DNA of 64,000 nt from Trogon surrucura (taxonomy: Eukaryota; Chordata; Aves; Trogoniformes; Trogonidae), in NCBI GenBank assembly GCA_020746105.1, contig CM036618.1:91878122-91942121 (forward strand). The letters run 5' to 3'. This document shows positions 11,656 to 24,850 of this stretch, in pieces (within the stretch, counting starts at the first letter, position 1; each line of letters starts with the position of its first letter). The position numbers were made by a program, and so were the translations under genes. The notes beneath the pieces are model-generated. The model was not told where the DNA came from, did no database searches, and saw nothing but the letters and a program-made list of their open reading frames with translations.

Positions 11656-14414
11656 TAATATTTAAGGGAAATATGAAGCAGTAACCCTTCAATCCCATTA
11701 ATCATAAAACTGTTTGGAAACCAAATTTGTTTTAGTACTCAGTTATTTCATTAACTTTTTTCAAGAAATTAAAGCAATGCTGAAGTTCAACTTGGTTTTG
11801 AGCCATCCTCATGCAAGATAAACTTGACATCTAGAAACCTAATTTCACCTGAAAACATGCACAAATCATTTTTTACGTGCTTTAGTTTTTATTAACTATG
11901 TGAATTATAATGTAATATTAAAGTGTGCATTTTTACAGCAAACTCTTCCATGGTACTAGTGTTGAAAGTTCTTGTCTTTGAACAGTATTTAAGTGGAGTT
12001 CAAAAGGAATTTCAGCTTTATTCTGTCAGATTTATTGAGTGTATGTGTCAGATGTTCTGCTTAGATATATCTTTCCCCAGCTCAATGCCTGATTTGCTGC
12101 AGAACGATTCTGTAACTTCCAAAGAAGCCTTGAAAATACTGACTCAGTATTTTTTACTCACTCAAGACAAAACACAATTTGCTTCCTTCCTCAATCTTTT
12201 CTGGTTTTGTGTGTTTTTCAATAATAGTTTACATGGAGAGGTGGAGGAGGAAAGACCAGTTATTACATTGACATTTTTGCTACCTTTCCATAATGTTAAG
12301 ACTTCAGCTTTGGTGCAGTAGAGAGGGCTCTGCTGCCTGAACATTGTAGTCTAAGACTCTTTTGCCGTGGTAGTACCACCTGAAAAATTAAGTTCTTGAT
12401 AAGAACTGGTAAATAGGATGTCAGCAGAAGTCCCTTTGGTTTCCATCGAGTTTGAATTTATCAGGAACACTTGTAGTTATGTGCAAGTGCCACAGACAGT
12501 ACTCTAAAGTTAACTATGTTAATGTTGTTGTGTGTGGAGGGGGGGGATTGTGAGTGTAAAAGGAAGTTTAATCTGTCTAATCTTTTTATTATGTAAATAT
12601 AAAATAGGCTGGCTTTAAAGTAATATATGTTTAGATCTCTCTTTAAATCATATACATGTAAGATTTTCATGAGGGAGCTGAGTGAATCACTGTAAAGCAG
12701 TTTGGTTTATGTAGGTTTTCTGTTTGTTGCTATAATGATCATAGTGCTTTCTCATGTTATATTTGTAGTTTCTGCAGTATTTTGTTTTGAAGTTTTGGGG
12801 TTGATTTGTTTTTGTGGTGTTTTGTTTCTTTGTTTTGTTTTTAGAAGGTGGGGATAGAGAGCAGAAAAAAATTGAAAAGTAGAAAAAATGAGACTATCCA
12901 CTCATTTCATATTGTAATAATTGAAGTAGCCAATAAGGATATTCAAGAATGATGGCCATTAGAAGAGAGGAGAAAACTTACACAAAGAATGAATATGTAC
13001 AAAGTAAGGAAATGCACAATAGAAAAGGCCATAGGAATGAAAAAACCTGGTGAACTTACTGTAAACTTGGTTATAGTTTATAAACAACAGTATATTTTTT
13101 TGAATAAATGTTGATGCAAATATATGAAATTTCAAAATGTGCATATAGTTTAACTAAAAATAAATCCTACCTTTTTTTTTTAATAATATATTTGAGAATT
13201 TTCTGTGAAAACTCAGATTTCATTATGGTCTTTTATTTCCTGTCAAACTCCCTGGACTCTGTTTGTAAATTCAGTCTTCTCACTACCCACTATATTCTGT
13301 GTAATGCTTGGATGGAAGAGCAGCCATTATGTACCTAAATCTTGAAATAACTTCTCCACATATTCTATCCTTTTAATATTAAATGGGGTGATATTGTGGT
13401 AACGGAACATCTTTGACAAGTTTGGCCCTACTACTTTAATGGTGTACTTTCCAAAGCAATGAAACTATGAGTTGAGTTTACTTATTTTAACACCTGAGTT
13501 TTCAAACATAAACACTCTTCAGGTTTTACAGCAGAGGAGAAAACATCAAGGTAGCACACACACTATGCAAGAGACATAATCTGATTCACTGTCATCTTTG
13601 ATGAGAAAATTAAATTGCATTTTTCTGCCATCTAGTGGCTGGTTTCTCAGAATTGCGATAAAGCTAACAAACTTGCTCTGTAAATATTCATTGCAGTGAC
13701 TGTGAGGAGCTTAAGTTTTCAATCTTTCTTGTTTACCTCTTTATATAACTTCTAAGTCAGCTGCAGCTTCCTTTGTGCTTGTAGGATCAGCAGCCACTAT
13801 CAGGATAGGTCTCCAGAGAAACACGTCTGAAAGATACGTGTAGGCTTCGCTATCACTTTGTGCTCAGAGTAGCAAAAAAGAAGGGTTGCTATAGACCTTT
13901 TATGGACTTAATGTTCCCAAGTTAACTGGATGTGGGGACACAACGCAATCTTACCATTATTTTCGCTTTTGGTCTTGATCTTTGCTCCTGAGACACAAAC
14001 AAGTAGGAATTGTAATGTTACCATGCCAAATCTTTCCTGGAAACTGAAAACAGGACTCTGATATTAGCTTAGAAGATTGCTTTCCAAAAAAGACGTCTTT
14101 TATGGAGTTTGCACCTGAACCTAAAGTTGTGGATAGTCTCTGCAGGATTTCGTGATAAAATCTCTGAGCTCTTCTGCCTCGTAGCAAAAACGTCCATTGC
14201 TGTTCTCCCTGGCAGCAGGGAGGTTCTGTGGGACTGTTTCCACAGCCTCGGTTCTTTGTGGTGTCTGTTAGCTGAGTTAATAAGTGACACCGCAAAAGTT
14301 GTTGCTTGTATTTAAAGTATTTACCAAACTTTGGTGCTACCTAATGAAACGGGCAGATGAGCACTGTAACAATGCTGCTCTAGTAGTTTCCTTGGCATCC
14401 TTTAAACTGCTCTA

Positions 14415-14435
14415 TGTGCGTGTGTGCGTGTGTGA
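14415..14435. repeat. (TG)n-type microsatellite with CG interruptions
   Basis: A short run of alternating TG/CG dinucleotides (TGTGCGTGTGTGCGTGTGTG). It is a purine-pyrimidine alternating tract in the 27 kb intron, with no further evidence of function. Confidence 0.85.
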
Positions 14436-15229
14436 GCAGGCATCTTCTCAGCCTACATGTGGATTCCTAAATCTGCAGGCTGGTTAGATGGTTGTCATGC
14501 ATTCATCTGATATCTGCTGACATTTGTTTCCTGAAGAAAGGAGGGCATTTCAGGTTATCTTGGGAAACTTAAGAAATTGTAAGGCATTTTTAATAGATCA
14601 GTGAGTTGTCAAGAGATCCTTCTGCTTTAGGCATTGCAGGCCACATGCATTAGTTTAGCAGTTTCTCTCAAGCGGAGAGAATTAAGGTTCAACTAGTGTG
14701 AGAGAGAAAGTGTGATCAAAGTAAAGTCAAGTAGATGGTGTAGTCTGACCTCATACTAGGTGTATTTTGGCAGACAGACATTCTAAACTCCCTTTTATAT
14801 TTGTAGAAATTAAAAATCACTAGATCTGTAAGTTATATGTATATATTTAAAAAATCATAGCTTACAGTCCTAAAAATAACACTGTTAAGTCACTATTAGT
14901 CACTGCTTGGAGACTGCAGTCAAGTGTGAAAGGACTGATGTTTTTCAGCAAATGAAGTTACTTGGAAGTAGTTGCCATTGTCCCAAAAGGAACTAAGTTT
15001 GGTAACTAGTAGTTACGTTTACTATTGCTATTTTTTGAAGCAGAGTTGTGGGAGTCTTTCAGATCTGATGTGTATGTCTCATTGGCTGGGATAGCTCCTC
15101 TTGATACAAATAATTTGAACTTTAGAATGAACACAAAGTTAAACATTTGATTTTAAGGGGGATTAAATATTCTTTTTCTCATGCTTAATGGTTTAGGGAA
15201 ACAGTAATTGTTTTAAATTCTATTATCTT

Positions 15230-15416
15230 ATCACTCTCTACAAGTACCTGAAGGAAGGTTGTAGTCAGGTGAGAGTCAGGCTCTTCTCTCGGGCAGCTAG
15301 TGACGGGATGATCTCAGGAAGCACTTCCTCACGGAGAGGGTGGTCAGTTATAGGAATGCACTGCCCAGGGAAGTGGTGGAGTCACCGTACCTGGAGGTGT
15401 TTAAGGAGAGGCTGGA
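15230..15416 (+). mobile_element. CR1 LINE 3' fragment, sense, tail missing
   Basis: The sequence CTACAAGTACCTGAAGGAAG matches the CR1 'tacaactacctgaaaggaggttgt' block. It is followed by CTCTTCTCTCGGGCAGCTAG, the CAGGAAGCACTTCCTCACGG block and the CTGCCCAGGGAAGTGGTGGA block. Compared with the usual CR1 layout, sequence is missing between GTGACGGGATGA and TCTCAGGAAGC, which implies an internal deletion. The copy stops after AAGGAGAGGCTGG without the terminal octamers. It is a short dead fragment. Confidence 0.9.
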
Positions 15417-17133
15417 ACTTTCTGTATAGAAAGTAGGAATTATAGGAGGCAAGAAACCAAAGAACTCAATACTGCTTTCGCATTGAGGTTTTGCAGCTTA
15501 CTTTGCTCCCGGCTCCCCAAATTAGTTCTACAATGCCTAAATATGCTTCCTTATCCCGTCTTTAATTTCAATCATTTTTAATGTAAAATTACAAACATGA
15601 CGTCGTCTGGCTTTTATATTGGCCAGCAGTTTTTCCCTAGAAGTTTGTAAGTACATCTCTGATCTCTCTCTGTCAGTGACCAAATGCAAGTTCTTACAGC
15701 TTTATAGAAAGTTTATACTTCAGTTTACACAGTGGGGAAGTGCTTGTTCAGTATTTCCTAGTCTGATAAGACACTGCAACAGAATATCCAGGATTAAGAA
15801 GCTGCAGCTGGTCCTTAACATTACCCCTTCCCTCTGTCCTATCCCAACTTTATCCTGGAGAAACGGGCTTTGAGGTAAAAGTGATGAGCACTTAGCCCAG
15901 GGTGGGAAAGTGTTATTTTTTACCTTATTAGTGTGTTATTATCAAGGGACTTTGAGTGGTAGAGACAGTATTAACTCTAGGGATCGAGGAGAAAAACGAA
16001 CCACAAACTGTTGAAGAGAAACCTCTACCTTTGTGCTTCCCATATTGTAGCTCCATATTTTTATCCTTTGGAATCCATACAACATGAGACAGGCAAGAAA
16101 AGGGACTTGGAAGATTTATTGGCATTGGTTAGTTTTACTCCTGAATCTTCAATCATTTATGTAGAGCAATTGATTTCTTTATGAAGTGGTGAAAATCAGG
16201 AAAAGGAAGCTCTAGCAACTCTTCTGTCTATCAACATTTTGAACAGATGAGGATATCTTTCTTAAAGAGGAAAACAGTTGTAATAGCTTTTATTTTCCTC
16301 GGGGTTCAAAACTTAAAAATTTTTCACCGTCTTCTAACAAAAATACCTGATTATTCTAATTGTACCAAAGTCTGATCAAGGACTTGGAGAATGTGGTGGG
16401 AATCTGTCAAAGTGAAGGAATGTGTATCCCAAAGAAGGACCAGATGGGAATGCTCCACTGTGTTGAGCTACCGATTCCGTTAGAGATTATTTTTACTAAG
16501 GAATTTGAGAATGGTTGGATGGATTATTTTTTTTCCCAGATGTGGGCATTTACTGTGTGCAGTAGAAACTGATGTTGTATGATACCTTTGAAAGTGAAGA
16601 CTTGTAGTGCACCTTTTGTTGAGAGTGTGTGTGTATGTGCATATAAGAACACTTTTTCTGCTTTTCACTGTAGGAAGGGGGCTTCGGGAGGAAAGAATAG
16701 AGAGTGGAAATGGGGATGCTTTGTTTTTTCTCATCTTTTGTTTGACGTTTGTGGTATTAACTTGGAACTCGAGAGCAATCAAATCACAGCATATGATATT
16801 TTTTAATGTTAAGCCTTCCTATCAAAATCTCTGTAAAACTAACCTGCCAGTTTGGTTCCTAAAGAGAAGTTGTGTTTATATAGCTTAAATAAAAGCAGTG
16901 CATTTTTCTCTGCTGAGAATATGGCTGCAGTTTTCTTTATGTTTTATAACTAGCTAGAGTATTGAAAAACTCATTAAGAGTGCCATGTGTCTCTACTGCT
17001 GTAACTTTTGCGGCCTTATAAAAAGTGTCTTTCACTTCTTTTCTAAGCTGTGTTGCCCATTTTGAATAGCCTCTGTTGATTATAATGCTGCAAAGACTTT
17101 CTTTCAGCAAAACCTTTCCAGTACTAGTAAGAC

Positions 17134-17213
17134 TTTTTTTTTTTTTTTTACTTCAGTAAATTAATTCAAAGCTATTCTATTCTCCTTTTTTTTTTTTTCT
17201 TCTTTTTTTTTTT
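17134..17213. repeat. T-rich low-complexity cluster
   Basis: Three T runs (17134..17149, 17186..17198, 17203..17213) are separated by short mixed sequence. They have no polyadenylation signal beside them and no sign of a retrocopy, so low-complexity sequence is the best description. Confidence 0.85.
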
Positions 17214-20200
17214 GTTCTCAACACTTTTATTCAAAAGTCTGAATCATTTTCCAGGAATGTCAGGATCTAAACACTTGCTGCTGATTTAATGCATGTACGC
17301 TTTCTGGCCCATCACACATTACTGGGAACTCGGACTGAGTGTAGCAAAAGAGAAGCTGCCTCTTTCTGCTGGAGTATCGTGTGGAAAGACTCAAGTAGAT
17401 TTCTTGGAAGGTTATTCACAGAGTGTCTGGTACTTAACGTTTACAATGTATTGTGGATAGGAAATTAACCCAGTGGTGTTAGTTTTGCTGCTGTTGCATT
17501 GTATGTATTTAGATTATTTTGGAGTAAGGTGACTAGGTGCTGTTAATACATGTGTTGTAGGGCGGGGGGGGAAGCTTGCATTCCATTCCAAAACTGGGAT
17601 TAAGTAACAGTCTGTTTGAAGTTCTTTTATGTTACAAAGTATCAAATTTCAACATAATTGACACTTTTATCCCTTTCAACTTTGTTCTCCTCTGTGGTGT
17701 ACATTCTTCCCCAAGTCCATGGGATCCACAGCTCTGCTCGCACCATATCTTACAGGAGATGATTCCTGATTCAATACGTGCCTTTCTGAGCTGGAATATA
17801 TTTGGGACAGCCTTTCCTTTCTATGATAGTCTGCTCTTTCGTATCATCTGTATTCAAGTGGTAGGTTTTCATTGTTGCACTGAAACCAGTGGCAAGAGAA
17901 AATTAAAATCATATTTATTCATAGATATGCTTGTCTAAAGGTTTGAGAAGTTAAGCAGGGAAATTTGATGACAGTTCGTAATGTTTTTTCCCACAGCAGC
18001 CCTTCTTCTCCCCCTCCCTCCTTCCTCTTTATCTATTAGCGACTCACTTATTTTTCTCTAGCAACCTCTCTGACAGCCAGCTGACATGTCACAGGCTTCC
18101 CTTCTCCTTCTCGTCCATTGCCAGCTTTAAGTATTGTAATTTACTTCAGCAAGAAAGATTTCATTGCAACAAGATGAAATTAAACCCTCTATTCAAAAAG
18201 ATGTGGTCTGAGGTATCATCTGAAGGAATGAAGACATTGTGTAGAGCTTAATATTCCCTTTTTGCAATATTCTTATGATCATTCCAATTCATATGTTATC
18301 AGTCCTAGCAGTCACTTTTTTTTCTTAGTGATTTCTGTTCTGCTGATCTGCTTGTTTGGCTGGGGAGGGGGCTGATGAACTAAACAGGGTAAATCCGAAT
18401 TTTTCAAAGTAAACTTAGATTTTTGTTCTTTTACCATATACAGGGAAGAATTATTCTTGAAGTTTATTTAGCTCTCCTTATGTCTTGCCCTCATCTTCTG
18501 CCTAGTTTAAGTATTATCCGCTTGTTGTTTTGGGGTTTTTTTTCCCCCCATATATTTAAAAAACTAATCTTGCTTGTTTCATAACATCTGAAAAAAATGA
18601 AGGTGATTGAATTCTTCTTTGCTGGTTGACTTGCAGCTGTTTCTAAGCAACTGAGTGTAATTTTTTCTGATCGTATCATGTCTGTAGGTTGGGCTGGAAG
18701 TAGAATATTTCTCGTATCAGCACCCCAAACATTTATTCTGGTCTATAATAAAGATAAAACATGGAAAAAGTAATAGATTTTTTTTCTAACTACTCATACA
18801 GTTTAGGATAGGTTTGATTAGAATGCCGTAGTCCTTGATTGCAGTATGTATCTTCCCTTCCCCCTCAAGGTGTCTGAAATGAGCAAATCTGATACTATGA
18901 TTCATTTATCATCACTAAGATGTCACTGTTCTGTTGTTTTCTAGACAGAAAAACAGTTGTAGTCAGTTCAAGCTGTTCTATTCTAGCTGCTTTGGTTAAA
19001 ATACAAGATGTACTTCAATAAGAAATAAATCTATCTTACCCTGCTTCTGCATGAATTTCTTTTTCTATTCCCCCAAAACCAGGCATGAAAAAGTGAAATG
19101 TCTGCAGGGATTTTTTTCCTTTTCCCTTTTTTTTGTTCCCCTCTCTTTTGTCTGAAGTTTTAGGTAGCCAAACTTACTAGGAGGGATTTCTAATTAATAT
19201 TTTCTTCTGGAGATTTATTAATGGTCAGGTTAACAATTTTGTGAGAAAATTATGTTTCATTGAGTTCTAAGTCTATAAACCATGGGCTTTTGAAAGTAGA
19301 TGTAAAGGGGAAAGATTTGTTGGGTTTCTGTGGAATTTTTTTTCACTTAGTTTTGAAAAATTTTCTTAAAGAAGCATTTATAGCTTAGATTCAGCAAAAC
19401 ATCCGTTTGCATGTTTAGCGGTCCCTACTGTGTTCTTTAAGTAGCTAGTTGGCTTCAGTATGACGTGGAAAAGCGAGGTGCCATTTATGTTGTAGAAGGA
19501 CAAAGGTTAAGCAACTCCAATTGTGGTATTTCTACAATATTCCCTTTCCTGTTTCTTATTAAAAGCATCAAGTTTAAACAGTAAAGTGGAATTGTCCAGT
19601 GCTGTTGATGAGAAATTAGGATGTTAAGAATAAATTAAATTGTGAAACATTTTAAATTGTCTGCACTGAAGGTTATATGCACGTGTATTTTACTGGAATT
19701 CTAATACTGATCATATACTGAACAGCACATTATGACTGACAGGGGAAAATAAGCATTTATTCTTGCCAGCAGATCCCATCACTCAACTCTTTTTTTTCTT
19801 CAACAAATACATTTTTACTGGCATAACATACATACTAATAAGCAAAGTGTTATTTTTTTAATAATGTGTAGCATCAAATACGTAAGAAAATGTCATAAGG
19901 CGATTTGCATGAAACATTTTTGACCTTTCTGAAAATTGATTTCTAGTGGTGTGAATATATGACCAGGAAAGGTTCATATTCTGTTTATGAAGGTTAGCTC
20001 ATTGTATCAGGAAATAGAAACAATGCCAGCTCATTTAGTGGACTGTGCATGCAGTGCATATCATAAATGAGTTGCATGATTACTGTGAGACTTTTTTTCT
20101 GCATATAATTTATATGCTTAGCATATATGACAATATGGTATGGCATAAATACTTTTGATATGATTGGATTGGCTTCATTAATTAGTTATGAAGACTATTC

Positions 20201-21120
20201 AAATAAATGTCAGTAGAATGTTTAAAAGCCTCATGTTCTATTTTTTTCAATTTGCAGAAATGTCTGAAAAATATTTAAACTATTTAAAGTTTTTCTGTCT
20301 GTGAGGCTGAGATTAGAGGCCTTTTCTGAACTGCATTAAATTCATGACACCATAGTTGAGTTATTTTGATGTATCTGAGAAGATTTTTACTGCCATGCCT
20401 ATATTATCCTTAAGCATGTCTTACATTACTTAAATTGGAGCTTGGGCTTTTTTTCTTGAAAGAGTTTGTGTCATGTGTCAGCTAGATTTTTCTTCAGTAC
20501 ATTTGTCAGAATACGTTGGCCAACACATTCTACAATGACTTCTGTCTAGTGTACACAAAAGATGAGGGAGCAAACTTCTACATTTTTCTATAAATAGAAT
20601 GTGATACATTTTTCTGCACTGTAAAATGTTTGATTTTAAAATTACAACACTGAGAGGAACCACATACACATTTGTATACCCCCAAACTAGTGTCATACCT
20701 GGTTTGTTTTTATAATTGGCTAAAACTGAATATGTTTTCTTAGCTTTGTAGATTAATATATGTTGGTGAAACCCTTTCAGTTTTAGAGGAAAAGAAGGAA
20801 ATATGTTTAGAAAATTGTTTTTGTTTTGAACATCTTGCATGGCTTATGGCTGTTTAATAGCATAGTAGTAAGATTCAGAAAGCAAGCAAGTCAGTTGCTG
20901 AAATAAGGCCGTATTTCTTATCCTGCAGCTTATTGTTTAAGAACTGCGGTGTATTTCTTTGCTTGTATATTCTCTATCTTTCCTTTATATAATAATGGGC
21001 AAATGATTATTTATGTGTGTGTTGAATGTCTAACAGGGCTAGGAAAATGCAAAGCTTGGACACGCATAATTAAAAAGACTGTCTCTTTTGTTTATCTAAG
21101 GAAAATGTCTTGTAACTTCT

Positions 21121-21345
21121 CCAGATTAGATAAAAAGGAAGAAATCTTTTACATAGAAGGTGGTGAAACACTGGCATAGGTTGTCCAGAGCGGTGGTAGA
21201 TGCTTCATTCCCACAAACGGTCAAGGTCAGGTTGGACAGTCTCTGAGCAACCTGATGTAGTTGAAGCAGTCCCTGCTCACTGCAGGGCACTTGGACTAGA
21301 CGGCCTTTAAAGGTCCCTTCTGACCCAACACATTCTATGATTCTT
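21121..21345 (+). mobile_element. CR1 LINE 3' end, sense, with tail
   Basis: The fragment begins at the AGATTAGATAAAAAGGAAG block. It continues through GGTGGTGAAACACTGGCATA, TTGTCCAGAGCGGTGGTAGA and CTCTGAGCAACCTGATGTAG. It ends with AAAGGTCCCTTCTGACCCAA and a CATTCTATGATTCTT tail. All of this is the terminal UTR-proximal part of CR1 in its normal order. The tail is intact but the copy is only about 225 bases, a typical severely 5'-truncated insertion. Confidence 0.94.
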
Positions 21346-21559
21346 CGTTCAGTTTTCAGTTATTTTACTAGCTCCTGTTGTTCATCTGCATAATACAGTT
21401 AGACAGGTGCTAGACTGTTGTGTTTGAATCTTAATCCATTACAGCTCATACTTTTAACTTCTTTCAAGTCTAAGCACATCCCAGATGGTGCCTTCGGCCT
21501 CTAATAAATATACACAGAGTATATCTTTTCTTTATACAAGTCTGTTACTCACTTTTGCC

Positions 21560-21812
21560 CACTAAGGATTTTCTTTCATGCTCTCCAGAAGTCCTTCATG
21601 TATTTCTTTTCAGCATTAGTCACTTGTTCCAGTGTCAGCCTCCCTTTTCATTTATTCATCCATCCCATATTCCCCTCAGCTTTCCTTTGTCAGCTCTCAC
21701 CTCCTGTTTATCTAACTTTCACTCTTGCTGTCATCTTCCCTAATTCCTTTCTTTCTCACATATTTCTGTCTCTATTTTTATTCCTTTCCTTCTTTGCTTT
21801 TGGTTGCTTCTT
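21560..21812. repeat. Pyrimidine-rich low-complexity stretch
   Basis: About 250 bases are strongly biased to C and T on the + strand (many CTTTC, TCCCTT and TTCATTCATCC-like words). The stretch ends just left of the LTR at 21826. It explains the open frames seen there on the + strand. No repeat unit is conserved enough to call a microsatellite. Confidence 0.6.
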
Positions 21813-21825
21813 AGGAGTTAGTTGT

Positions 21826-22507
21826 TGTCCTGGTTTGAGAGCCCCAGGAGAAAAGCTCTCTGGGGCTCCTGGCGCTGGTGGCACTCACAACGGGAGAGAG
21901 GGGGCACCTGTGCCTGTGGGGAGGAGAGGATGGGCCAGGTGACCCAAATGGACCAGTCATGGTATTCCTTCCCATGGTGCTCAGTATATAAGGGCCCCTG
22001 AGAAGAGCTCTCGGGCCTTCAATGCCGCTGTGCTGGCAGGATTGCTGTTGGCTCTTTGTCATCTCTCCCTGTGCTGTTGGTGTTCCTGCCTCCTGTTTTC
22101 GTGCTGCAGAGGAGCACTGTTCATCACGACAGGTTACCTTCTACTGCCTCCCCAAGTGGAAGCGGCATGATCACTCCAAGACTTTCTTTTCTGGTTTTTT
22201 GTGCTGTCATTGGGACTCCGGGTTCGGGTGCTCCTGCCTGCTGCCAAGTCCAGTCTGGGACTTTCCCACTCAGGGCCTGTTTGTCATCTGGAAGGCTCAG
22301 GTTCTGTATTAACATATTTTCTTGAGTATATTTGCATACTTGTATGAAATCTGTATATAGTTCAACATCTTCATTGTTATTGTTAGTAGTTCAAGTTTTT
22401 TTGTCAACCTCAAAGTCTGTCTCCCTGGTTCCCCTGTTATCCTCCCCGGGGAGGGCTGTGGGATATCCCGGAGAGTGTCAGAGTGTAGTGGCTGTCTTTC
22501 AGGACCA
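21826..22507 (+). mobile_element. Probable solo LTR of an endogenous retrovirus
   Basis: The segment starts TGTCCTGGTTTGAG and ends near TTTCAGGACCA. The ends are imperfect inverted repeats (TG-TCCTG against TGGTCCTG when complemented). TGTCCTGGTTT is a common opening of avian retroviral LTRs. A TATA box (GTATATAA, 21984..21991) sits about 160 bases in, as expected for a U3 promoter. The piece is richer in GC than the surrounding intron. No gag, pol or env sequence adjoins it, so it is a solo LTR left by recombination between two LTRs. Target-site duplicates are not clean (GTTGT left, TTGTG right), so the right boundary is uncertain by several bases. It points the same way as TTC27. Confidence 0.65.
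21984..21991 (+). promoter_or_regulatory. TATA box of the LTR
   Basis: GTATATAA followed by GGGCCCC, in the U3 position of the LTR. Transcription would be expected to start roughly 25 to 30 bases downstream, on the + strand, if the LTR promoter still works. Activity cannot be judged from sequence alone. Confidence 0.5.
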
Positions 22508-23938
22508 TTGTGTCTTTAGTCTCTGAAAGGAAGTTTAGTTTTGCTCCTGAAATGTAAATTTTTGCGCATAAGGTTTAAAGCTGGTGATTTTATTGCAGCT
22601 TGATCCTATTGCTTGTAATGGGAAGAGTACCTGTTTAAAGAGACAGAATATTTCTACTGAGGAAGTCAGGAACTGGAAGAAATTAGAAATTAAATATTTT
22701 TAAATGGACATCGACTTGTTAATATGCTCTTTCTGGGAAACTGATGAAACAGTACTGGAAGTCTCACTGAAATGATCATCTCCAGACGTTGACCCTAGCC
22801 ACTCAGCCCACCAAACAGTAATTGAGCCTTGCCTCAACAGGTTACATTTGCTTGTGAACATCAAGTATTGCAATATGTAGACTGCTGAATAGCAGAGACT
22901 GTTCTAGGCAGAATTCCTGTGGTGGATTCTGGCATTCAAAACAGGAGAAAACCAGGTATGACGCACTCCCTGCGGAGTCCTGTCTGACATTGTGTGGATT
23001 TTCCTCTGCTGTGCCTCACTGTTATGCTACAGACAGCTCTTCTCACAGGCTCAAGTTTGTGAAGATGTTTTACAGAAATTCTGTGCTTTGTTCTGGCATG
23101 GCTTAATAGTAAAGTCAGTGACAGCCTTACTATAAATCACCTGTTTAGGCATGTAATTCTTCCTGAATTTTTTTGTCTTTTCCTGTTACAGAAAAAAAAT
23201 GGTAACTCACGTTGTCTAGTTGACATCATTATAGCGTGGGTTCATAAGTGGCATTTTTATAACATTAAAACTGTGTGAAACTGTAACAGTAATTGTGCCA
23301 TTAATTAATCTCAGAGTTTTGAAATTATGGAAACATTTAAATTGTTTCTTTTCAGGAAGATATTTTTATGCCTTTTACGTTGGATGTGAGAGGAACATTT
23401 AGTTCTCCATTGTTTTGTATAGTTTTTACGGTTGTGCTCCACATCTGTCTGAGAACCAGTATATTTGCTACCCTATATTGTCTTCCTGCAAAAGAAATTC
23501 TGTTAACGTATTTTAAGGATGATTGTAAATGGGTATTTTTCCTCAGGTTTTCATTGCAAAAGCAAAGATAAAAGTTTCTGTTAGAGTAAGAATCTGCATC
23601 AGATAGCAATAGTATTTAAAGCAGTATTTTTCCAGAGGCTGTTGATAGACCAGATGAATAGGAAACATAAATGGCAGTCTATGGAAGAAATATAGTGGTG
23701 AGCTGATAAATGCAAGTGGGCAAGCAAACCAGACAAATCCCGCCACCCCGGGGCAGTTGTGTAAGGGTGCAGGATCTGTCAGGCCTAATAGGTTTTTGCA
23801 GTGATCTGAAGTGCTACAGACATTGAGTTTGACCTGAACAGTTCAAATAAGCAAAGAAGCATAAAAAAAGAAATGAGAACCTTAAGGTGTAGTCTTACCT
23901 GGATTTTACTGAGTAAGAAGTACTATTAAAAAAAAATA

Positions 23939-24850
23939 AAATCACAGAATTCTCAAGGCTGGGAAAGACCCTGAGATCATCAAGTCCAACCTAAGACCCA
24001 ACACCACCACATCAGCTAGACCATGGCACTAAGTGCCACATCCAGCCTTTCCTCAAACACCTAGGGGGATGGTGACTCCACCACTTCCCTGGGCAGTGCA
24101 TTCTAATGCCTGATCACTCTCTCCGTGAGGAAGTGTTTCCTGAGATCCAACCTGTTCAGACTGGATATCAGGAAGCCTGTTCAACCACTCCTCCCCCAGT
24201 CGGTAGCGCTGCAGGGGGTTATTGTGGCCAAAGTGTAGGACCCTGCACTTGGTCTTGTTGAACTTCATCCGTTGGCCTCAGGCCACTGACCCAGCCTGTC
24301 CAGGTCCCTCTGCAGTATCTTCCTACTCTCCGGCAGATCGACACTCCCCCCCAACTTGGTGTCATCTGCAAATTTACTAAGGGAAGACTCAATCCCCTCA
24401 TCCAGGTCATCAGTAAAGATGTTGGACAGGACTGGGCCCAGCACTGATCTCTGGAGGACGCCACTGGTCACCAGATGCCAACTGGGTGCAGCACCATTCA
24501 CCACCACTCTCTGGGCCCGGTCATCCAACCAGTTTTTAACCCAGTGAAAGGTGCACCTGTCCAAGCCGTGGGCTGCCAGCTTTTCCAGGAGGATGCTGTG
24601 GGAGACTGTGTCAAAGGCCTTGCTGAAATTGAGATAGACCACATCCACAGCCTTCCCCTCATCCACTAGGTGGGTCACCCAGTCATAGAAGGAGATTAAA
24701 TTGGTCAGGCAGGACCTTCCTTTCTAAAGGTTGGGTTGTACTGGGCCTGATCCCCTGGTTGTCTTCTACAAGCCACTTGGTGGCACTCAGGGTGATCTGC
24801 TACATAACCTTGCCAGGCACTGAGGTCAGGCTGACAGTACGTGCTTAGCG
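23939..24850 (-). mobile_element. CR1 LINE, antisense, about 0.9 kb, with RT open frame and an internal deletion
   Basis: The left edge is an antisense CR1 3' end (AAATCACAGAATTCTCAAGG, then 'gagatcatcaagtccaacc'). To the right, minus-strand 24678..24265 is open for 137 codons of reverse transcriptase: [20 protein letters not shown], then [33 protein letters not shown] and [10 protein letters not shown]. The Phe-Ala-Asp-Asp catalytic motif (24372..24361) is intact, but the motif A aspartate is Asn (codon 24630..24628). The frame then moves to an overlapping one ([17 protein letters not shown]...GEEWL) and jumps straight into 3' UTR sequence near 24180. The remaining ORF2 C-terminus is therefore missing. 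The right end continues through antisense upstream RT sequence to about 24850. It is dead but less diverged than the other copies. Confidence 0.94.

Noticed and set aside
21598-22325. Several overlapping open frames around 21.6 to 22.3 kb
   Set aside because: They arise from the pyrimidine-rich stretch and the GC-richer LTR; no protein family is recognisable.
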